A DNA stretch of 64,000 bases, taken from NCBI RefSeq assembly GCF_002939865.1, contig NZ_MDEE01000003.1, positions 1 to 64,000 of the forward strand, given 5' to 3'. How positions within the stretch are numbered: position 1 is the first letter of the stretch; each line of letters starts with the position of its first letter. The stretch is from Xanthomonas dyei. Lineage in GTDB: Bacteria; Pseudomonadota; Gammaproteobacteria; Xanthomonadales; Xanthomonadaceae. Shown here piece by piece: positions 43,605 to 53,084 of this stretch. The translations under genes were made by a program, and so were the position numbers. A model generated the notes under the pieces. That model did no database searches and had not been told where the DNA came from. It was given only the letters and a program-made list of their open reading frames with translations.

Positions 43605-46600
43605 ATGCGTCGTACGTTGAACAGCTTCAAGTCGAAGGCCATGTTCACCTTCGTTGGCGGCCTGTTGGTCATCAATCCCGCGTTTGCGCAGGACGTCGCG
43701 CCGCCGACACCCGCGCCGCGGTCCAGCAGCGACGCCGCCACCACGCTCGATACCGTCAACGTCACCGGTATCCGCAGCAGCCTGGACCAATCGATGGGCA
43801 TCAAGCGCGATGCCGCCGGTGTGGTGGATGCGATCAGCGCCGAAGATATCGGCAAGTTTCCGGACACCAACCTGGCCGAGTCGCTGCAACGCATCACCGG
43901 CATCTCGATCGAACGCCGCGATGGCGAAGGTGCGCAGGTCACCGCACGCGGCTTCGGTCCGCAATTCAATACGGTCACGCTCAATGGCCGCCTGATTCCC
44001 GGTGCCGACGCCTTCGGTGCGCCCGGGCAGACGCCGATCGGTGGCGTGGATGTGGGCACGCGTGCGTTCAACTTCGCCCAGCTCGCCTCCGAAGCCATCA
44101 CCGGCATCGAGGTGTTCAAGACCAGCCGCGCCACCGCGCCCAGCGGCGGTATCGGCGCCACGATCAACATCCAGACCGACAAGCCGTTCAATCACGAGGG
44201 CGTGGTGGCCAATGCCGGCGCCAAGATGGTGTCCGACCGCTCGCAGCCGTTCGGCGATTCGCTGACCCCGGAAGTGTCGGGCATCTTCAGCTACACCAAC
44301 CCGGACAAGACCTTGGGTATCGGCCTGAGCGCCAGCTACCAGAAGCGTCATGGCGGTTCGGTGCAGGCCACCGAAAACACCTGGAATATCCAGCCCTGGA
44401 CAGGCACGGATCCGGCCTTGCGTCCGGGCGCGGTCGTGACCAACGCACCGCAGATCGGCCAGCTCTACGGCATGCCGAACGACCTGCGTTATGCCTTCGC
44501 CGACTTCCAGCGCGAGCGCATGAACGGCCAGGCGGTGGTGCAATTCGCCCCGAGCGACAGCCTCACCCTGACCCTGGATTACACCTACTCGTCCAATGAA
44601 ATCCGCGAAGAACGCGGCGAACAGGGCATCTGGCTGCAACGCGCCAACAGCTTCACCGATCTGACCTTCGATACTGGCCAGGCGGTGGCAACGCCGGTGT
44701 ATCTGCGCGATGTGCCCAACGGTGCCAAGGACTTCGGCATGGAGCAGCAGCGTAACGAGCAGAAGTACACGCTCGGCTCGCTCGGCTTCAATGCCGATTG
44801 GCAGGTGAGCGACCGTTTCCAATTGTCCTTCGATGCGCATAACTCGAAAACCAAGAGCATGCCCAACGACCCGACCACCGGCGGCAGTGCCACGTACTTC
44901 AGCTTCGCCGGCACCAATAACTGCGTCAACGGCCCGTCCTGTGGCGGTCAATGGGGGCAGGAGCTTTCGTTCAACAATTCGTTGCCGATCGGCGCACGCA
45001 CCTGGTATCCCACCGCTGCCGATTCCCTGGCCGGCACCAACGGTGTGGTCAATCCGGACTTCACCCCCGCCGAACTCGGCTCGCAGGTGCTGCGCATCTA
45101 CTACCAATCGCAGGTGACCGAGATCAAAGAGGGGCGCATGGATGGCACTTTCGACTTCGACGACGGGCGCTTCCAGTTCGGTGTGAGTACGGCCAACACC
45201 ACCATGAACCGGCTGACCAGCGACACCTATTCGACACTCGGCGATTGGGGCGTGGCCAATGCCGGCAACGAGCCCGGCATGCAGGCGTTGTTGCGCCCGG
45301 TGAGCATCACCGGCATGTTCAAGGACTTCAACGCCAACGGTGCGGCGCCCAATGCCTGGCGTGGCGATGCCGACCAGCTGGCCCTGTGGGGCGGTAGCCA
45401 GTATGGCGCCACCACCCGCTACAACCCGCAGTACAGCGCCGACAACCAGGTGGAAGAGAAGACCCGCGCCGCCTATGTGCAGTTGGAACTGAAGGGAGAC
45501 ATCTCCGGCATGACCACCAATACGCGACTGGGCTTGCGCTACGAGCGGACCGATGTGGAATCCACCTCGCAGGTGGCCACGCCCACTGCGTTGCTCTGGC
45601 AGGCCAACAACGACTTCCAGCTGCTGCGCTCCACCGAGCAGCAGCCCTTCAGCGAAAAGACCAGCTACAACTACATCCTGCCCAATCTCGATTTCAGCAT
45701 CGACATCACCGATCAGCTGAAAGGCCGCGCGTCGTTCGGCCAGACGATCGCGCGTGCGCCTTATAACAACCTGATCGCCGGGCCGACGCCGAATACACCG
45801 AGCGGCTCGATCCTGATCAACCCTTCCACCCGTGCCTCCGGCAGCTCGCAGAACCCGACGCTGGATCCGCTGGAATCGGACAATCTCGATCTGGCGCTAG
45901 AGTGGTACTTCGCCGATGCCAGCTATGTCTCGGCCACGTTCTGGAACAAGCGCGTCAGCAATTTCATCGGCAACACGGTGTCGCGCGAATCGCTGTACGG
46001 GCTGCGAGATCCCACCTCGGGACCGGACGCGCAGTCCGCGCTGGCGTTCCTGCAAAGCGGTGCCTGCGCAGCGCAGGTTGGCGCGGCCGGCAATGACGCA
46101 GCGGCCGCCTGCTCGGCCAACGATACCTCGCTGTTCGCAGCGATGGCGCTGTTGCGCAACGCTGCGGCGACCGGTGGATTGGCCGCCTATAACGGCAGCT
46201 CTGCGCAGAGTCTTGCTCTGGAGAATGCGTACGACATCGTCGGCAATGCTTCCGACCCGCTGTATCAATTCGATGTGTCGCGGCCGGTCAATCAGGACAA
46301 GGCCAACATCCATGGCTGGGAACTGGGCGGGCAGTATTTCTTCGACAGCACTGGCTTCGGTATCTATGCCAACTACACCATCGTCGAGGGCGATGTGGGC
46401 TTCGACAACACGGTGATCGACCGCGACCAGTTCGCACTGCTCGGTTTGAGCGATACCGCCAACGTGATGCTGATGTACGAAAAGTACGGTTGGAGCGCGC
46501 GTCTGGCCTGGAACTGGCGTGACGAGTATCTGATCGCCGCCAACCAGGACGGCGCCAACCGCAATCCGTACTACGTGGAGGCCTACCAGCAATGGGACCT

Positions 46601-46760
46601 GAGCTTGAGCTACAGCTTCAGCAAGCAGCTGTCGGTGGGCTTTGAGGCGATCAACCTGACCGGCGAAGACGTGCGGTGGCATGGACGCTCGGACAAGCAG
46701 ATGATCCGCCTGATCGACCAGCAGCCGCGCTACACGCTGGGCGTGCGTTACGCGTTCTGA
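43605..46760 (+). CDS. TonB-dependent outer-membrane receptor
   Basis: The 1051-aa receptor has a signal peptide (GGLLVINPAFA-Q) and a TonB-box-like LDTVNVTG. The plug domain carries KRDAAGVVDAISAEDIGKFP, LAESLQRITGISIERRDGEG and TARGFGPQFNTVTLNGR, the signature of the Caulobacter/Xanthomonas TIGR01782 subfamily. A 22-strand barrel ends in RYTLGVRYAF with the C-terminal aromatic needed for insertion. It imports a large substrate, commonly a glycan fragment in this subfamily. It is followed by SapC, cupin and halogenase genes, a recurrent set. Confidence 0.97.
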   Translation: MRRTLNSFKSKAMFTFVGGLLVINPAFAQDVAPPTPAPRSSSDAATTLDTVNVTGIRSSLDQSMGIKRDAAGVVDAISAEDIGKFPDTNLAESLQRITGISIERRDGEGAQVTARGFGPQFNTVTLNGRLIPGADAFGAPGQTPIGGVDVGTRAFNFAQLASEAITGIEVFKTSRATAPSGGIGATINIQTDKPFNHEGVVANAGAKMVSDRSQPFGDSLTPEVSGIFSYTNPDKTLGIGLSASYQKRHGGSVQATENTWNIQPWTGTDPALRPGAVVTNAPQIGQLYGMPNDLRYAFADFQRERMNGQAVVQFAPSDSLTLTLDYTYSSNEIREERGEQGIWLQRANSFTDLTFDTGQAVATPVYLRDVPNGAKDFGMEQQRNEQKYTLGSLGFNADWQVSDRFQLSFDAHNSKTKSMPNDPTTGGSATYFSFAGTNNCVNGPSCGGQWGQELSFNNSLPIGARTWYPTAADSLAGTNGVVNPDFTPAELGSQVLRIYYQSQVTEIKEGRMDGTFDFDDGRFQFGVSTANTTMNRLTSDTYSTLGDWGVANAGNEPGMQALLRPVSITGMFKDFNANGAAPNAWRGDADQLALWGGSQYGATTRYNPQYSADNQVEEKTRAAYVQLELKGDISGMTTNTRLGLRYERTDVESTSQVATPTALLWQANNDFQLLRSTEQQPFSEKTSYNYILPNLDFSIDITDQLKGRASFGQTIARAPYNNLIAGPTPNTPSGSILINPSTRASGSSQNPTLDPLESDNLDLALEWYFADASYVSATFWNKRVSNFIGNTVSRESLYGLRDPTSGPDAQSALAFLQSGACAAQVGAAGNDAAAACSANDTSLFAAMALLRNAAATGGLAAYNGSSAQSLALENAYDIVGNASDPLYQFDVSRPVNQDKANIHGWELGGQYFFDSTGFGIYANYTIVEGDVGFDNTVIDRDQFALLGLSDTANVMLMYEKYGWSARLAWNWRDEYLIAANQDGANRNPYYVEAYQQWDLSLSYSFSKQLSVGFEAINLTGEDVRWHGRSDKQMIRLIDQQPRYTLGVRYAF

Positions 46761-47190
46761 GTGAAGCGCACGGGTTGACGTTCTGACGTCAGGACGTTGC
46801 AGACGCGCAGCCGGTGTGTGCCTTGGTGCACGCCGGCTGCCGCGCAGATTGCCTTTGCGCGGTCGGCGCTTGCGACTGTGTCAGTGGGATGTGCGTGCGA
46901 GACGCTGCGGCGCCAGCCACACAGGCTGCATGCGTCATCCGGCAGCGATATCCCAGGCGAGCGCAACAGGCGGCACAGGTGCGCTGCGTCATCGAAGTGA
47001 AACCGGCGGACGGATGACGTGTCCGCCAATCGACACATCTTCGTCTGCCTTCCGCCAGCGCATGCTGCTCTGCCGCTTGCCGGCTTCGCACTTTTTGGCA
47101 ATGCTCGCGGGCAGCAGGCGCGGCATGCCGTCGCGTGATCGATTCCCCGACCAGTGCAGTGCCCATCGCCGGCCACTGCTGGAGCCTTAG
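46761..47190. other. Gap after the TonB receptor with a hairpin
   Basis: This 430-bp gap has no gene. A hairpin with arms near 46807-46821 and 46826-46840 (GCAGCCGG...CCGGCTGC) follows the receptor but has no T-run. It may attenuate transcription between the receptor and the SapC-cupin-halogenase genes, which then might be only partly co-transcribed. Confidence 0.45.
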
Positions 47191-47952
47191 ATGTCGCGAT
47201 ATGCAGTGCTCAACAATGTGGCGCACCACGATCTGCGCGTGATTCTGCGCTTTGGTGCCGAATTTGGCGATGCGGTGGGCTTTGTGCCGGCGTTCGTCAC
47301 CGAGTACGCCGAGCTGCAACGCGAATACCCGCTGTTCTTTCGCAAGGATGCGGCCACCGGCGCCTATCAGTCGGTGGCATTGCTGGGCTTTGCGCCCGAC
47401 GAAAACCTGTTTCTGCAAGACGGCCGCTGGAATGCCGGTTACCTGCCGGGCATCGTCGCCAAGGGGCCATTTTTGATCGGGTTTCAGGAGCAGCGTATCG
47501 ATGGCGCGCTGGTGCAGGAGCCGGTGATTCATGTCGACCTGGAGCACCCGCGCATCAGTCGCGCCGACGGCGAACCGGTGTTTCTGCCGCAGGGCGGGCA
47601 CAGCGCGTATCTGGAGCACATCATCAGCGTGTTGCGCGGCATCCGTGACGGCATGGATGCGGTGCAGGCGATGTGCGCGGCATTCGATGCGCTGGGCCTG
47701 ATTCAACCTGTGAAGCTGGATATGGTGCTCGACGATAGCCATGGCGTGCACCTGGAAGGGTTGCACAGCATCGACCGCGAGCGATTGGCTGCGCTGGATG
47801 GTGCCGCCCTGCAGCAGTTGCATCACGCCGGGTATCTGGAGGGTGCCTTCCTGATGCTGGCCTCGCAGTACAACCTGCGCCGGCTGATGGGCGAAAAACA
47901 GCGCCGGCTCCAGCACGCGCAGACCGCTGCGGCAGCCGCAGCACACGCCTGA
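47191..47952 (+). CDS. SapC-family protein
   Basis: The 253-aa protein matches the SapC family. It has HHDLRVILRFGAEFGDAVGF, VPAFVTEYAELQREYPLFF, SVALLGFAPDENLFLQDGRW, KGPFLIGFQE and an FLMLASQYNLRRLM C-terminus. The name comes from a surface-layer-locus gene in Campylobacter, but in xanthomonads these genes sit between TonB receptors and halogenases, and the role is unknown. The gene is 4 bp ahead of the cupin gene. Confidence 0.92.
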   Translation: MSRYAVLNNVAHHDLRVILRFGAEFGDAVGFVPAFVTEYAELQREYPLFFRKDAATGAYQSVALLGFAPDENLFLQDGRWNAGYLPGIVAKGPFLIGFQEQRIDGALVQEPVIHVDLEHPRISRADGEPVFLPQGGHSAYLEHIISVLRGIRDGMDAVQAMCAAFDALGLIQPVKLDMVLDDSHGVHLEGLHSIDRERLAALDGAALQQLHHAGYLEGAFLMLASQYNLRRLMGEKQRRLQHAQTAAAAAAHA

Positions 47953-47956
47953 TCGC

Positions 47957-48985
47957 ATGCGCGCACTGTCATCGATCGCCCCGCTGCCCGAGCGCAGCGA
48001 CTGCCAGCCGGATGCGGCATTGCTGGCACAGTTGTGCGCGGCTGCGCAGCCGCTGGTGCTGCGCGGGGTGGCGCGCGACTGGGCGCTGGTGCAGGCAGCG
48101 CAGCGTGGTACGTCGCAGGCCATGGCGCAGTTGCGCGGCATGGATACCGGCCTGGCACTGCAGTATTCGTATGGCGCTCCGGACATCGGCGGTAGGCCGT
48201 TCTATCGCGACGATTGCAGCGATCTCAACTTCGAGGTGCAGCGCGGCAGCTTGAGCGCGCTGCTGGATGCAATCGACGCGCATCTGGACGATCCGCAGCC
48301 GCCCACGTATTACCTGGCCTCGTTGCCGATCGATGCGCACCTGTCGGGTTTTGCGGCAGGCAATGCGCTGGATGTCAGCGCAGACGGCAACGCCGTGCCG
48401 CCCAGCATCTGGATCGGCAACCGGGTCATCGCCTCCTGCCATTTCGATGCGCCCAATAACGTTGCGGTGTGCGCGGTAGGCCAGCGGCGCTTCACGCTGT
48501 TTGCGCCCGAGCAGGTGGCCAATCTGTATCCGGGCCCGCTGGAGCCCACGCCGGGCGGGCAGGTGGTGAGCATGGTGGATGTGGCCAATCCGGATCTTGC
48601 GCGCTATCCGCGCATGGCCGATGCGTTGTCGCAGGCACGCACGGCGGTGCTGGAGCCGGGCGATGCGATTTTCATCCCCAGCATGTGGTGGCACCACGTG
48701 CAGTCGCTGCAACCGTTCAATGTCCTGGTCAATTATTGGTGGAGCACGGCGCCTGCGCAGCTGCCTGCACCGATGCAGGCGCTGTATCACGCGCTGTGGG
48801 CCATCCGCGACCGCCCGGCGTCGGAAAAGGCCGCCTGGCGTGCGTTGTTCGATTACTACGTGTTCGGCCCTGCCGAGCGTGCCGGCGAACATCTGCCCGA
48901 GCACGCGCGCCAGGTGCTGGGCCCGATCGACCCCACACTCGCGCGCCAGCTGCGCGCCATGCTGATCGGCAAGCTCAATCGCTGA
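47957..48985 (+). CDS. Cupin-like (JmjC-type) dioxygenase-fold protein
   Basis: The 342-aa protein has a cupin_8/JmjC-like double-stranded beta helix. Candidate Fe(II) ligands are HFD in SCHFDAPNNVAVCAVGQRRF and the histidine in PSMWWHHVQSL; LEPGDAIFIPS is the typical cupin turn. It may be a 2-oxoglutarate oxygenase acting on a protein or small molecule. It is translated almost directly after SapC and just before the halogenase, so a shared pathway is likely though undefined. Confidence 0.9.
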   Translation: MRALSSIAPLPERSDCQPDAALLAQLCAAAQPLVLRGVARDWALVQAAQRGTSQAMAQLRGMDTGLALQYSYGAPDIGGRPFYRDDCSDLNFEVQRGSLSALLDAIDAHLDDPQPPTYYLASLPIDAHLSGFAAGNALDVSADGNAVPPSIWIGNRVIASCHFDAPNNVAVCAVGQRRFTLFAPEQVANLYPGPLEPTPGGQVVSMVDVANPDLARYPRMADALSQARTAVLEPGDAIFIPSMWWHHVQSLQPFNVLVNYWWSTAPAQLPAPMQALYHALWAIRDRPASEKAAWRALFDYYVFGPAERAGEHLPEHARQVLGPIDPTLARQLRAMLIGKLNR

Positions 48986-49026
48986 TCGCCTCCATCGTGT
49001 TGTGCTCCCACTGACAGGAAAACGCC

Positions 49027-50544
49027 GTGCACCAGGCCAGGATTCGCAAGGTTGTCATCGCCGGGGGCGGCACCGCCGGCTGGATCGCGGCCTGTGCGTT
49101 GTCGCATCAATTTCGCGACTTGCTGGACATCACCCTGGTCGAGTCCGATCAGATCGCCACCGTGGGGGTGGGCGAATCCACGGTGCCGCCCATCCGCACC
49201 TTCCATCGGTTTTTGCAGATCGAGGAACAGGAGTTTCTGCGTGCGGTCGCCGGCACCTTCAAGCTGTCGATCTCGTTCGAGCATTGGCGCCGGCAGGGCG
49301 AGCGCTATATCCACCCCTTCGGCATTACCGGCCAGAGCACGCTGGTGTGCGCCTTCCATCATCTATGGCTGGAAAGTCAGCGCCGCGGCATGCCTGGTGC
49401 GTTCGGTGATTACTGCCTGGAAACCGTGGCCTCGCGGGTGAACCGCTTCGCGTTGCCACGCGAGCCGGCCGTCAACTATGCCTACCACCTGGACGCGGCG
49501 TTGTACGCGCGGTTTCTGCGCACGCGCAGCGAAGCGCACGGGGTCACGCGTGTCGAGGGCAAGATCCAGCAGGTGACGTTGCAGCCGGATAGCGGCGATG
49601 TGGCCGCGCTGGTGCTGGAGGACGGGCAGGTGATCGAAGGCGACCTGTTCATCGATTGCACGGGCTTCCGCGGCCTGTTGATCGAGCAGACGCTGCACAC
49701 CGGCTACGAAGACTGGAGCCACTGGCTGCCGTGCGACCGCGCGGTGGCGGTGCAGACCGAAGCAGTAGGGCCACCGGTGCCGTATACGCGCGCCATCGCA
49801 CATGAGGCGGGCTGGCGCTGGCATATTCCGTTGCAGCATCGCGTTGGCAACGGGCTGGTGTTTTCCAGCCAGCACATGTCCGATGACGAGGCGCAGGCCA
49901 AGCTGCTGCGCGACACGGCCGCAACCCCGGTCAAGGAGCCGTGGCTGGTGCCGTTCCGCACCGGGCGACGGCTCAAGGCCTGGAACAAGAATGTGGTCTC
50001 GCTCGGCCTGGCCAGCGGCTTTATCGAGCCGTTGGAATCCACCAGCATCCATCTCACCATTGCCGCGGTGGTGCGGTTGATTACGCTGTTTCCGGCCGAT
50101 GGCATCGCGCCGTCGCAGGTCGATGTGTTCAACGACATCAGCCGCGCCGAGATGAAGCACGTGCGCGATTTCGTCACCTTGCACTACCACGCTACCCAGC
50201 GCGACGAGCCGCTGTGGCAGCAGTGTCGCGACATGGAACTGCCCGACTCGCTGCGCCTGCGTCTGCGTGCCTGGCGCGAGCGCGCGCATGCCTGGCAAGG
50301 CACCGACGAACTGTTTCGCGTGGACTCCTGGACGCATGTACTGCTGGGACAGGGCATCGTGCCGCTGCAGCATCATCCGCTGGCAGCGGCGTTGTCCGAC
50401 AACGATCTGCGCCGCCTGCTGGATGGCATTGCGCAGCCGATCCAACGCGTGGTGGAAAAGATGCCGTCGCAGCAGGAGTTTATCGAGCGCTATTGCAAGG
50501 CTGACGAGCAGCTGTGGGGTGGGCGCAGGCGGGTGGCTATGTAA
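49027..50544 (+). CDS. Flavin-dependent tryptophan halogenase family protein
   Basis: The 505-aa protein has the FAD motif GGGTAGW (residues 13-19) and K79 in GTFKLSISF, the position of the catalytic lysine in PrnA/RebH. It also has the halogenase signature WRWHIP (263-268) and FIEPLEST (332-339) with the conserved active-site glutamate. It needs reduced FAD from a reductase that is not encoded nearby. The start is GTG 49027. Members in TonB-receptor loci have no proven substrate, so true halogenation is uncertain. Confidence 0.93.
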   Translation: MHQARIRKVVIAGGGTAGWIAACALSHQFRDLLDITLVESDQIATVGVGESTVPPIRTFHRFLQIEEQEFLRAVAGTFKLSISFEHWRRQGERYIHPFGITGQSTLVCAFHHLWLESQRRGMPGAFGDYCLETVASRVNRFALPREPAVNYAYHLDAALYARFLRTRSEAHGVTRVEGKIQQVTLQPDSGDVAALVLEDGQVIEGDLFIDCTGFRGLLIEQTLHTGYEDWSHWLPCDRAVAVQTEAVGPPVPYTRAIAHEAGWRWHIPLQHRVGNGLVFSSQHMSDDEAQAKLLRDTAATPVKEPWLVPFRTGRRLKAWNKNVVSLGLASGFIEPLESTSIHLTIAAVVRLITLFPADGIAPSQVDVFNDISRAEMKHVRDFVTLHYHATQRDEPLWQQCRDMELPDSLRLRLRAWRERAHAWQGTDELFRVDSWTHVLLGQGIVPLQHHPLAAALSDNDLRRLLDGIAQPIQRVVEKMPSQQEFIERYCKADEQLWGGRRRVAM

Positions 50545-50634
50545 GGATATTTAGTTGCTTGTTCCCCACACCTTGAGATGCCTGCGTGCTCCAGCCAAAG
50601 ATCACGACATGAAGGCGATTAGGTGCACTGCGTT

Positions 50635-51150
50635 TCAGGAGTAACGGGAAACGTGCTGATTGATCTGGAAGCCACAATGCCTGCAAGGTGCTGGCTGCTC
50701 CGCCGAGCGTAGCAGTGCTGCTGGACCATGATAGGAACGCTTGCATTCTGGGCAGGGGCTGCGCAGAAATGGTAGCGCCGTTAGTACGATAATGATGCCG
50801 CTCACCGTCGACAGAAGTACGCCAATCAGCAGTAACGCGTTGTCTTTGAATAAGAGCCGCTAACAAAACTACTGTGCAGCCGCCAGGCGGGCGCGGCCGG
50901 TGCTCGGAATCGGCATGTACCACCCGTACACTCCGGTTCCTCCGCGCCGTCCACACCCACCTGACGACTGCTCGCTACGTTTTGTTAGCCGCTCTAAATG
51001 TCGGACTTGAAAAAACGCTATGCCGGCGAACATTGCGATCAGTACACCGCTGCGAGCAAGCCGCTGGTTAGAGCGCATGCGCTCCATCGACGCGCGCAGA
51101 CGGCGATTTTCCTGCATTGGATCAACGGGTGGTTCCATATCTTGCGACAT
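50635..51150 (-). pseudogene. Small membrane zinc-ribbon gene interrupted by a MITE
   Basis: The 5' half (51150 down to 50995) encodes MSQDMEPPVDPMQENRRLRA and a membrane helix, SGVLIAMFAGIAFFQV, then runs into the MITE. The 3' half (50853 down to 50635) encodes NALLLIGVLLSTVSGIII, a second membrane helix, then CPEC and, 17 residues later, CRHC, a likely zinc ribbon. Removing the 141-bp element and one TAA copy joins the halves exactly in frame (…QVRH-L-FKDN…) to give 123 residues. The family is not recognised. The present product would be a truncated hybrid. Confidence 0.88.
50854..50994 (+). mobile_element. MITE, intact copy A with TAA target duplication
   Basis: This 141-bp element has terminal inverted repeats GAGCCGCTAACAAAAC and GTTTTGTTAGCCGCTC (16 bp, one mismatched pair). 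It is flanked by TAA at 50851-50853 and 50995-50997. It has no coding capacity, so it must be moved by a transposase encoded elsewhere. A 3-bp TNA duplication is typical of some IS5-family groups. Relatives are at 14316, 40158, 40525 and 53948. Confidence 0.9.
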
Positions 51151-51281
51151 TATTTTGGCCTGCGAAATGCCCTGCAACGCGTAGCTAAAATGATGAAATT
51201 TGACTTGTTCGATCTTTCAAATTTTGGATTTATTCTAAAGTCTGCGCAACATTGTTTTGACGCATAGTGTAGTTCCGCCGG

Positions 51282-52274
51282 CTACAGCCGCATCAGATCG
51301 GCGCCGACCACGATCGGCCCGGCGTAGTGCTTGCGCGCGCCTTCGCTCCACATCGCATCGGTGATGCTGGGGTCGCCGCCAGGCACGAAGTGATTGAGCA
51401 CCAGCATCTTGGCATTGGCCGCGGCGGCGATCCGTCCGACCTCTTCGCTGGTGGAATGGCTCTTGAGCAGATGGTCCAACAAGGTGGGGGCGTTGTCGTT
51501 GGTCTTGAGCATCTTTTCCAGCGCAGGCAGATACATCACCTCATGCACCAGGATGTCGGTGTCTCGAGCGAATGCAGCCAGCGCCGGTAGGTAGCGCGTG
51601 TCTCCGGAGAACACCACTGTGCGGTCGCGTGCCTGGAAGCGATAGGCGAACGCCGGTTTGAGCGTGTAGTGGTCCACCAGCGTGGCCGTCACCGTGACCT
51701 GATCGTTCTGCAACACGGTGCCGGCATGGTCGAACTCGTGCACGTGGATGAGCTGCTTGAACGGCGGGCGACCTTCCTCGCGGATACGCGCCTCGATGTC
51801 GATGGCATGCATTTCGACGAACGCATCCACCATCTTGCCGATGCCCGGTGGCCCATACAGATGCACTGGCGTCTGCAAGCCACTGGCCCAGGCCAGCCAC
51901 ACCACAGTGAGCAGGTCGGCGTTGTGATCGGAATGATGGTGGGTCAGGAAGATATCGCGCAGCGCGGGGAGGCGGATGCCGGCCTTGGCCAGCTGTTGGG
52001 CGACACCGTTGCCGCAATCGATCAGGTACGGCTGCCCGTCGATCACCAGTGCATTGGCTGCCGCCGTACGCAGCGGCGAGGGCGTTGGCCCGCCCTTGGT
52101 GCCGAGCAGCACCAGCACGCTGCCCTTGGCCGGAAAGGGTGCAGGTGCCGCACCGTCGGTCGCATGCGCCTTGCGGGCACCGGCGGCGAGTTGGCCTGTT
52201 ACCAGCAATGCGCCGGCACCGAGTGCGATCTTGAGCGCACCGCGGCGGCTGCGGAGATTGGTGAAACTGGTCAT
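51282..52274 (-). CDS. Tat-exported metallo-beta-lactamase-fold hydrolase
   Basis: The 330-aa protein has a Tat-type signal (SRRGALKIALGAGALLVTG). An RNase Z/arylsulfatase-like MBL fold follows: YLIDCGNGVAQQL, the zinc motif THHHSDHN, VFSGDTRY and a late conserved histidine in LVLNHFVPGG. It is predicted to be a periplasmic zinc hydrolase; the substrate is unknown. It stands alone, 66 bp downstream of the small secreted-protein gene on the same strand. Confidence 0.93.
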   Translation of the reverse strand: MTSFTNLRSRRGALKIALGAGALLVTGQLAAGARKAHATDGAAPAPFPAKGSVLVLLGTKGGPTPSPLRTAAANALVIDGQPYLIDCGNGVAQQLAKAGIRLPALRDIFLTHHHSDHNADLLTVVWLAWASGLQTPVHLYGPPGIGKMVDAFVEMHAIDIEARIREEGRPPFKQLIHVHEFDHAGTVLQNDQVTVTATLVDHYTLKPAFAYRFQARDRTVVFSGDTRYLPALAAFARDTDILVHEVMYLPALEKMLKTNDNAPTLLDHLLKSHSTSEEVGRIAAAANAKMLVLNHFVPGGDPSITDAMWSEGARKHYAGPIVVGADLMRL

Positions 52275-52340
52275 CGCGGTTCCGGGATCATCGGGGGGCA
52301 GGATGTCGGCAGCGATCGAAACACGTCGCTCCGGTAAGAC

Positions 52341-52748
52341 TCAGCGTTGTTTCGCTACAAAGTCGCGTAGCGCGGGTGAGTGATAGAACGCCATGCATTG
52401 CGCAAAGATGGTGGTGAACGGACCGCGCCGTGCTTCGTCCTTCATCGGCACCTCGCCACGGTGATAGTTCGCCGTCTGTTGCGCGACAAAGGCCTGCAAT
52501 CGCCCGGTGGCGCCAGGGCTGGCATTGTCCAGCGCGTAGGTGGTGAGCAGATACGAGCGGTCGCGCAGTTGGTCGGGTTCCAGCCGGCCGCTGCGTTGGT
52601 AGTTCTGCTCCAGGCACAGCTGCAGTGCGTAGGCCTTGACGTCTTCCGCGGCGGCCGGCGTCGCCGCCATCGCGGCAGTGGAGACAGTGGACACTGCGAC
52701 AAGCAGCGCAGCGGTGACAGCATGGCGACAGCGATGGGGAAACGGCAT
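52341..52748 (-). CDS. Small secreted protein of unknown function
   Basis: The 135-aa product has a signal peptide (AALLVAVSTVSTAAMA-A). The mature part is helical, with two cysteines (ALQLCLEQNY, FAQCMAFYHS) that could form a disulfide. Size, periplasmic location and cysteine pattern are reminiscent of T6SS amidase-immunity (Tai4-like) proteins, but no effector is next to it, so this is a weak suggestion. ATG 52748 has AGGA upstream; ATG 52793 in the same frame is less likely. Confidence 0.75.
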   Translation of the reverse strand: MPFPHRCRHAVTAALLVAVSTVSTAAMAATPAAAEDVKAYALQLCLEQNYQRSGRLEPDQLRDRSYLLTTYALDNASPGATGRLQAFVAQQTANYHRGEVPMKDEARRGPFTTIFAQCMAFYHSPALRDFVAKQR

Positions 52749-53084
52749 GCCAGTCCTGGCGATCGAAGTGTTGGCAGTCTGCAGGATTGCCATGCGCTTT
52801 GCTCGCTTGACGTACGCTGCGCTTGGCGTGGCACCAGTGTGCGCCGCATCGCCGCAGAGATGGCTGCGCAGGCACCGCAGCATACGATCACATGGACTGC
52901 CGGGGATTGTGCGTGGTGGCATCTCCGCGAGGCCAGTCGGTCTCCGAAGCAGGTGGGTCCAACGTCCTGTTATGCAGCGCAATCCAGCCTGGCACCCGCA
53001 CTGCCTTGGCAGCGCCGCACACGCTTGCCGCCATGCAGGCGAGTCCGCATAGTGCGGCATCATCGGAACAAGAGCGTCGCCGCC
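52749..53084. other. Divergent intergenic region
   Basis: This 336-bp region lies between two divergent orphan secreted-protein genes. No gene, operator or repeat was recognised in it. Confidence 0.5.

Noticed and set aside
50537..50956. 139-aa minus-strand open frame over the MITE
   Set aside because: It reads through the element and the zinc-ribbon gene in the wrong frame; the reconstructed 123-aa frame explains the region better.
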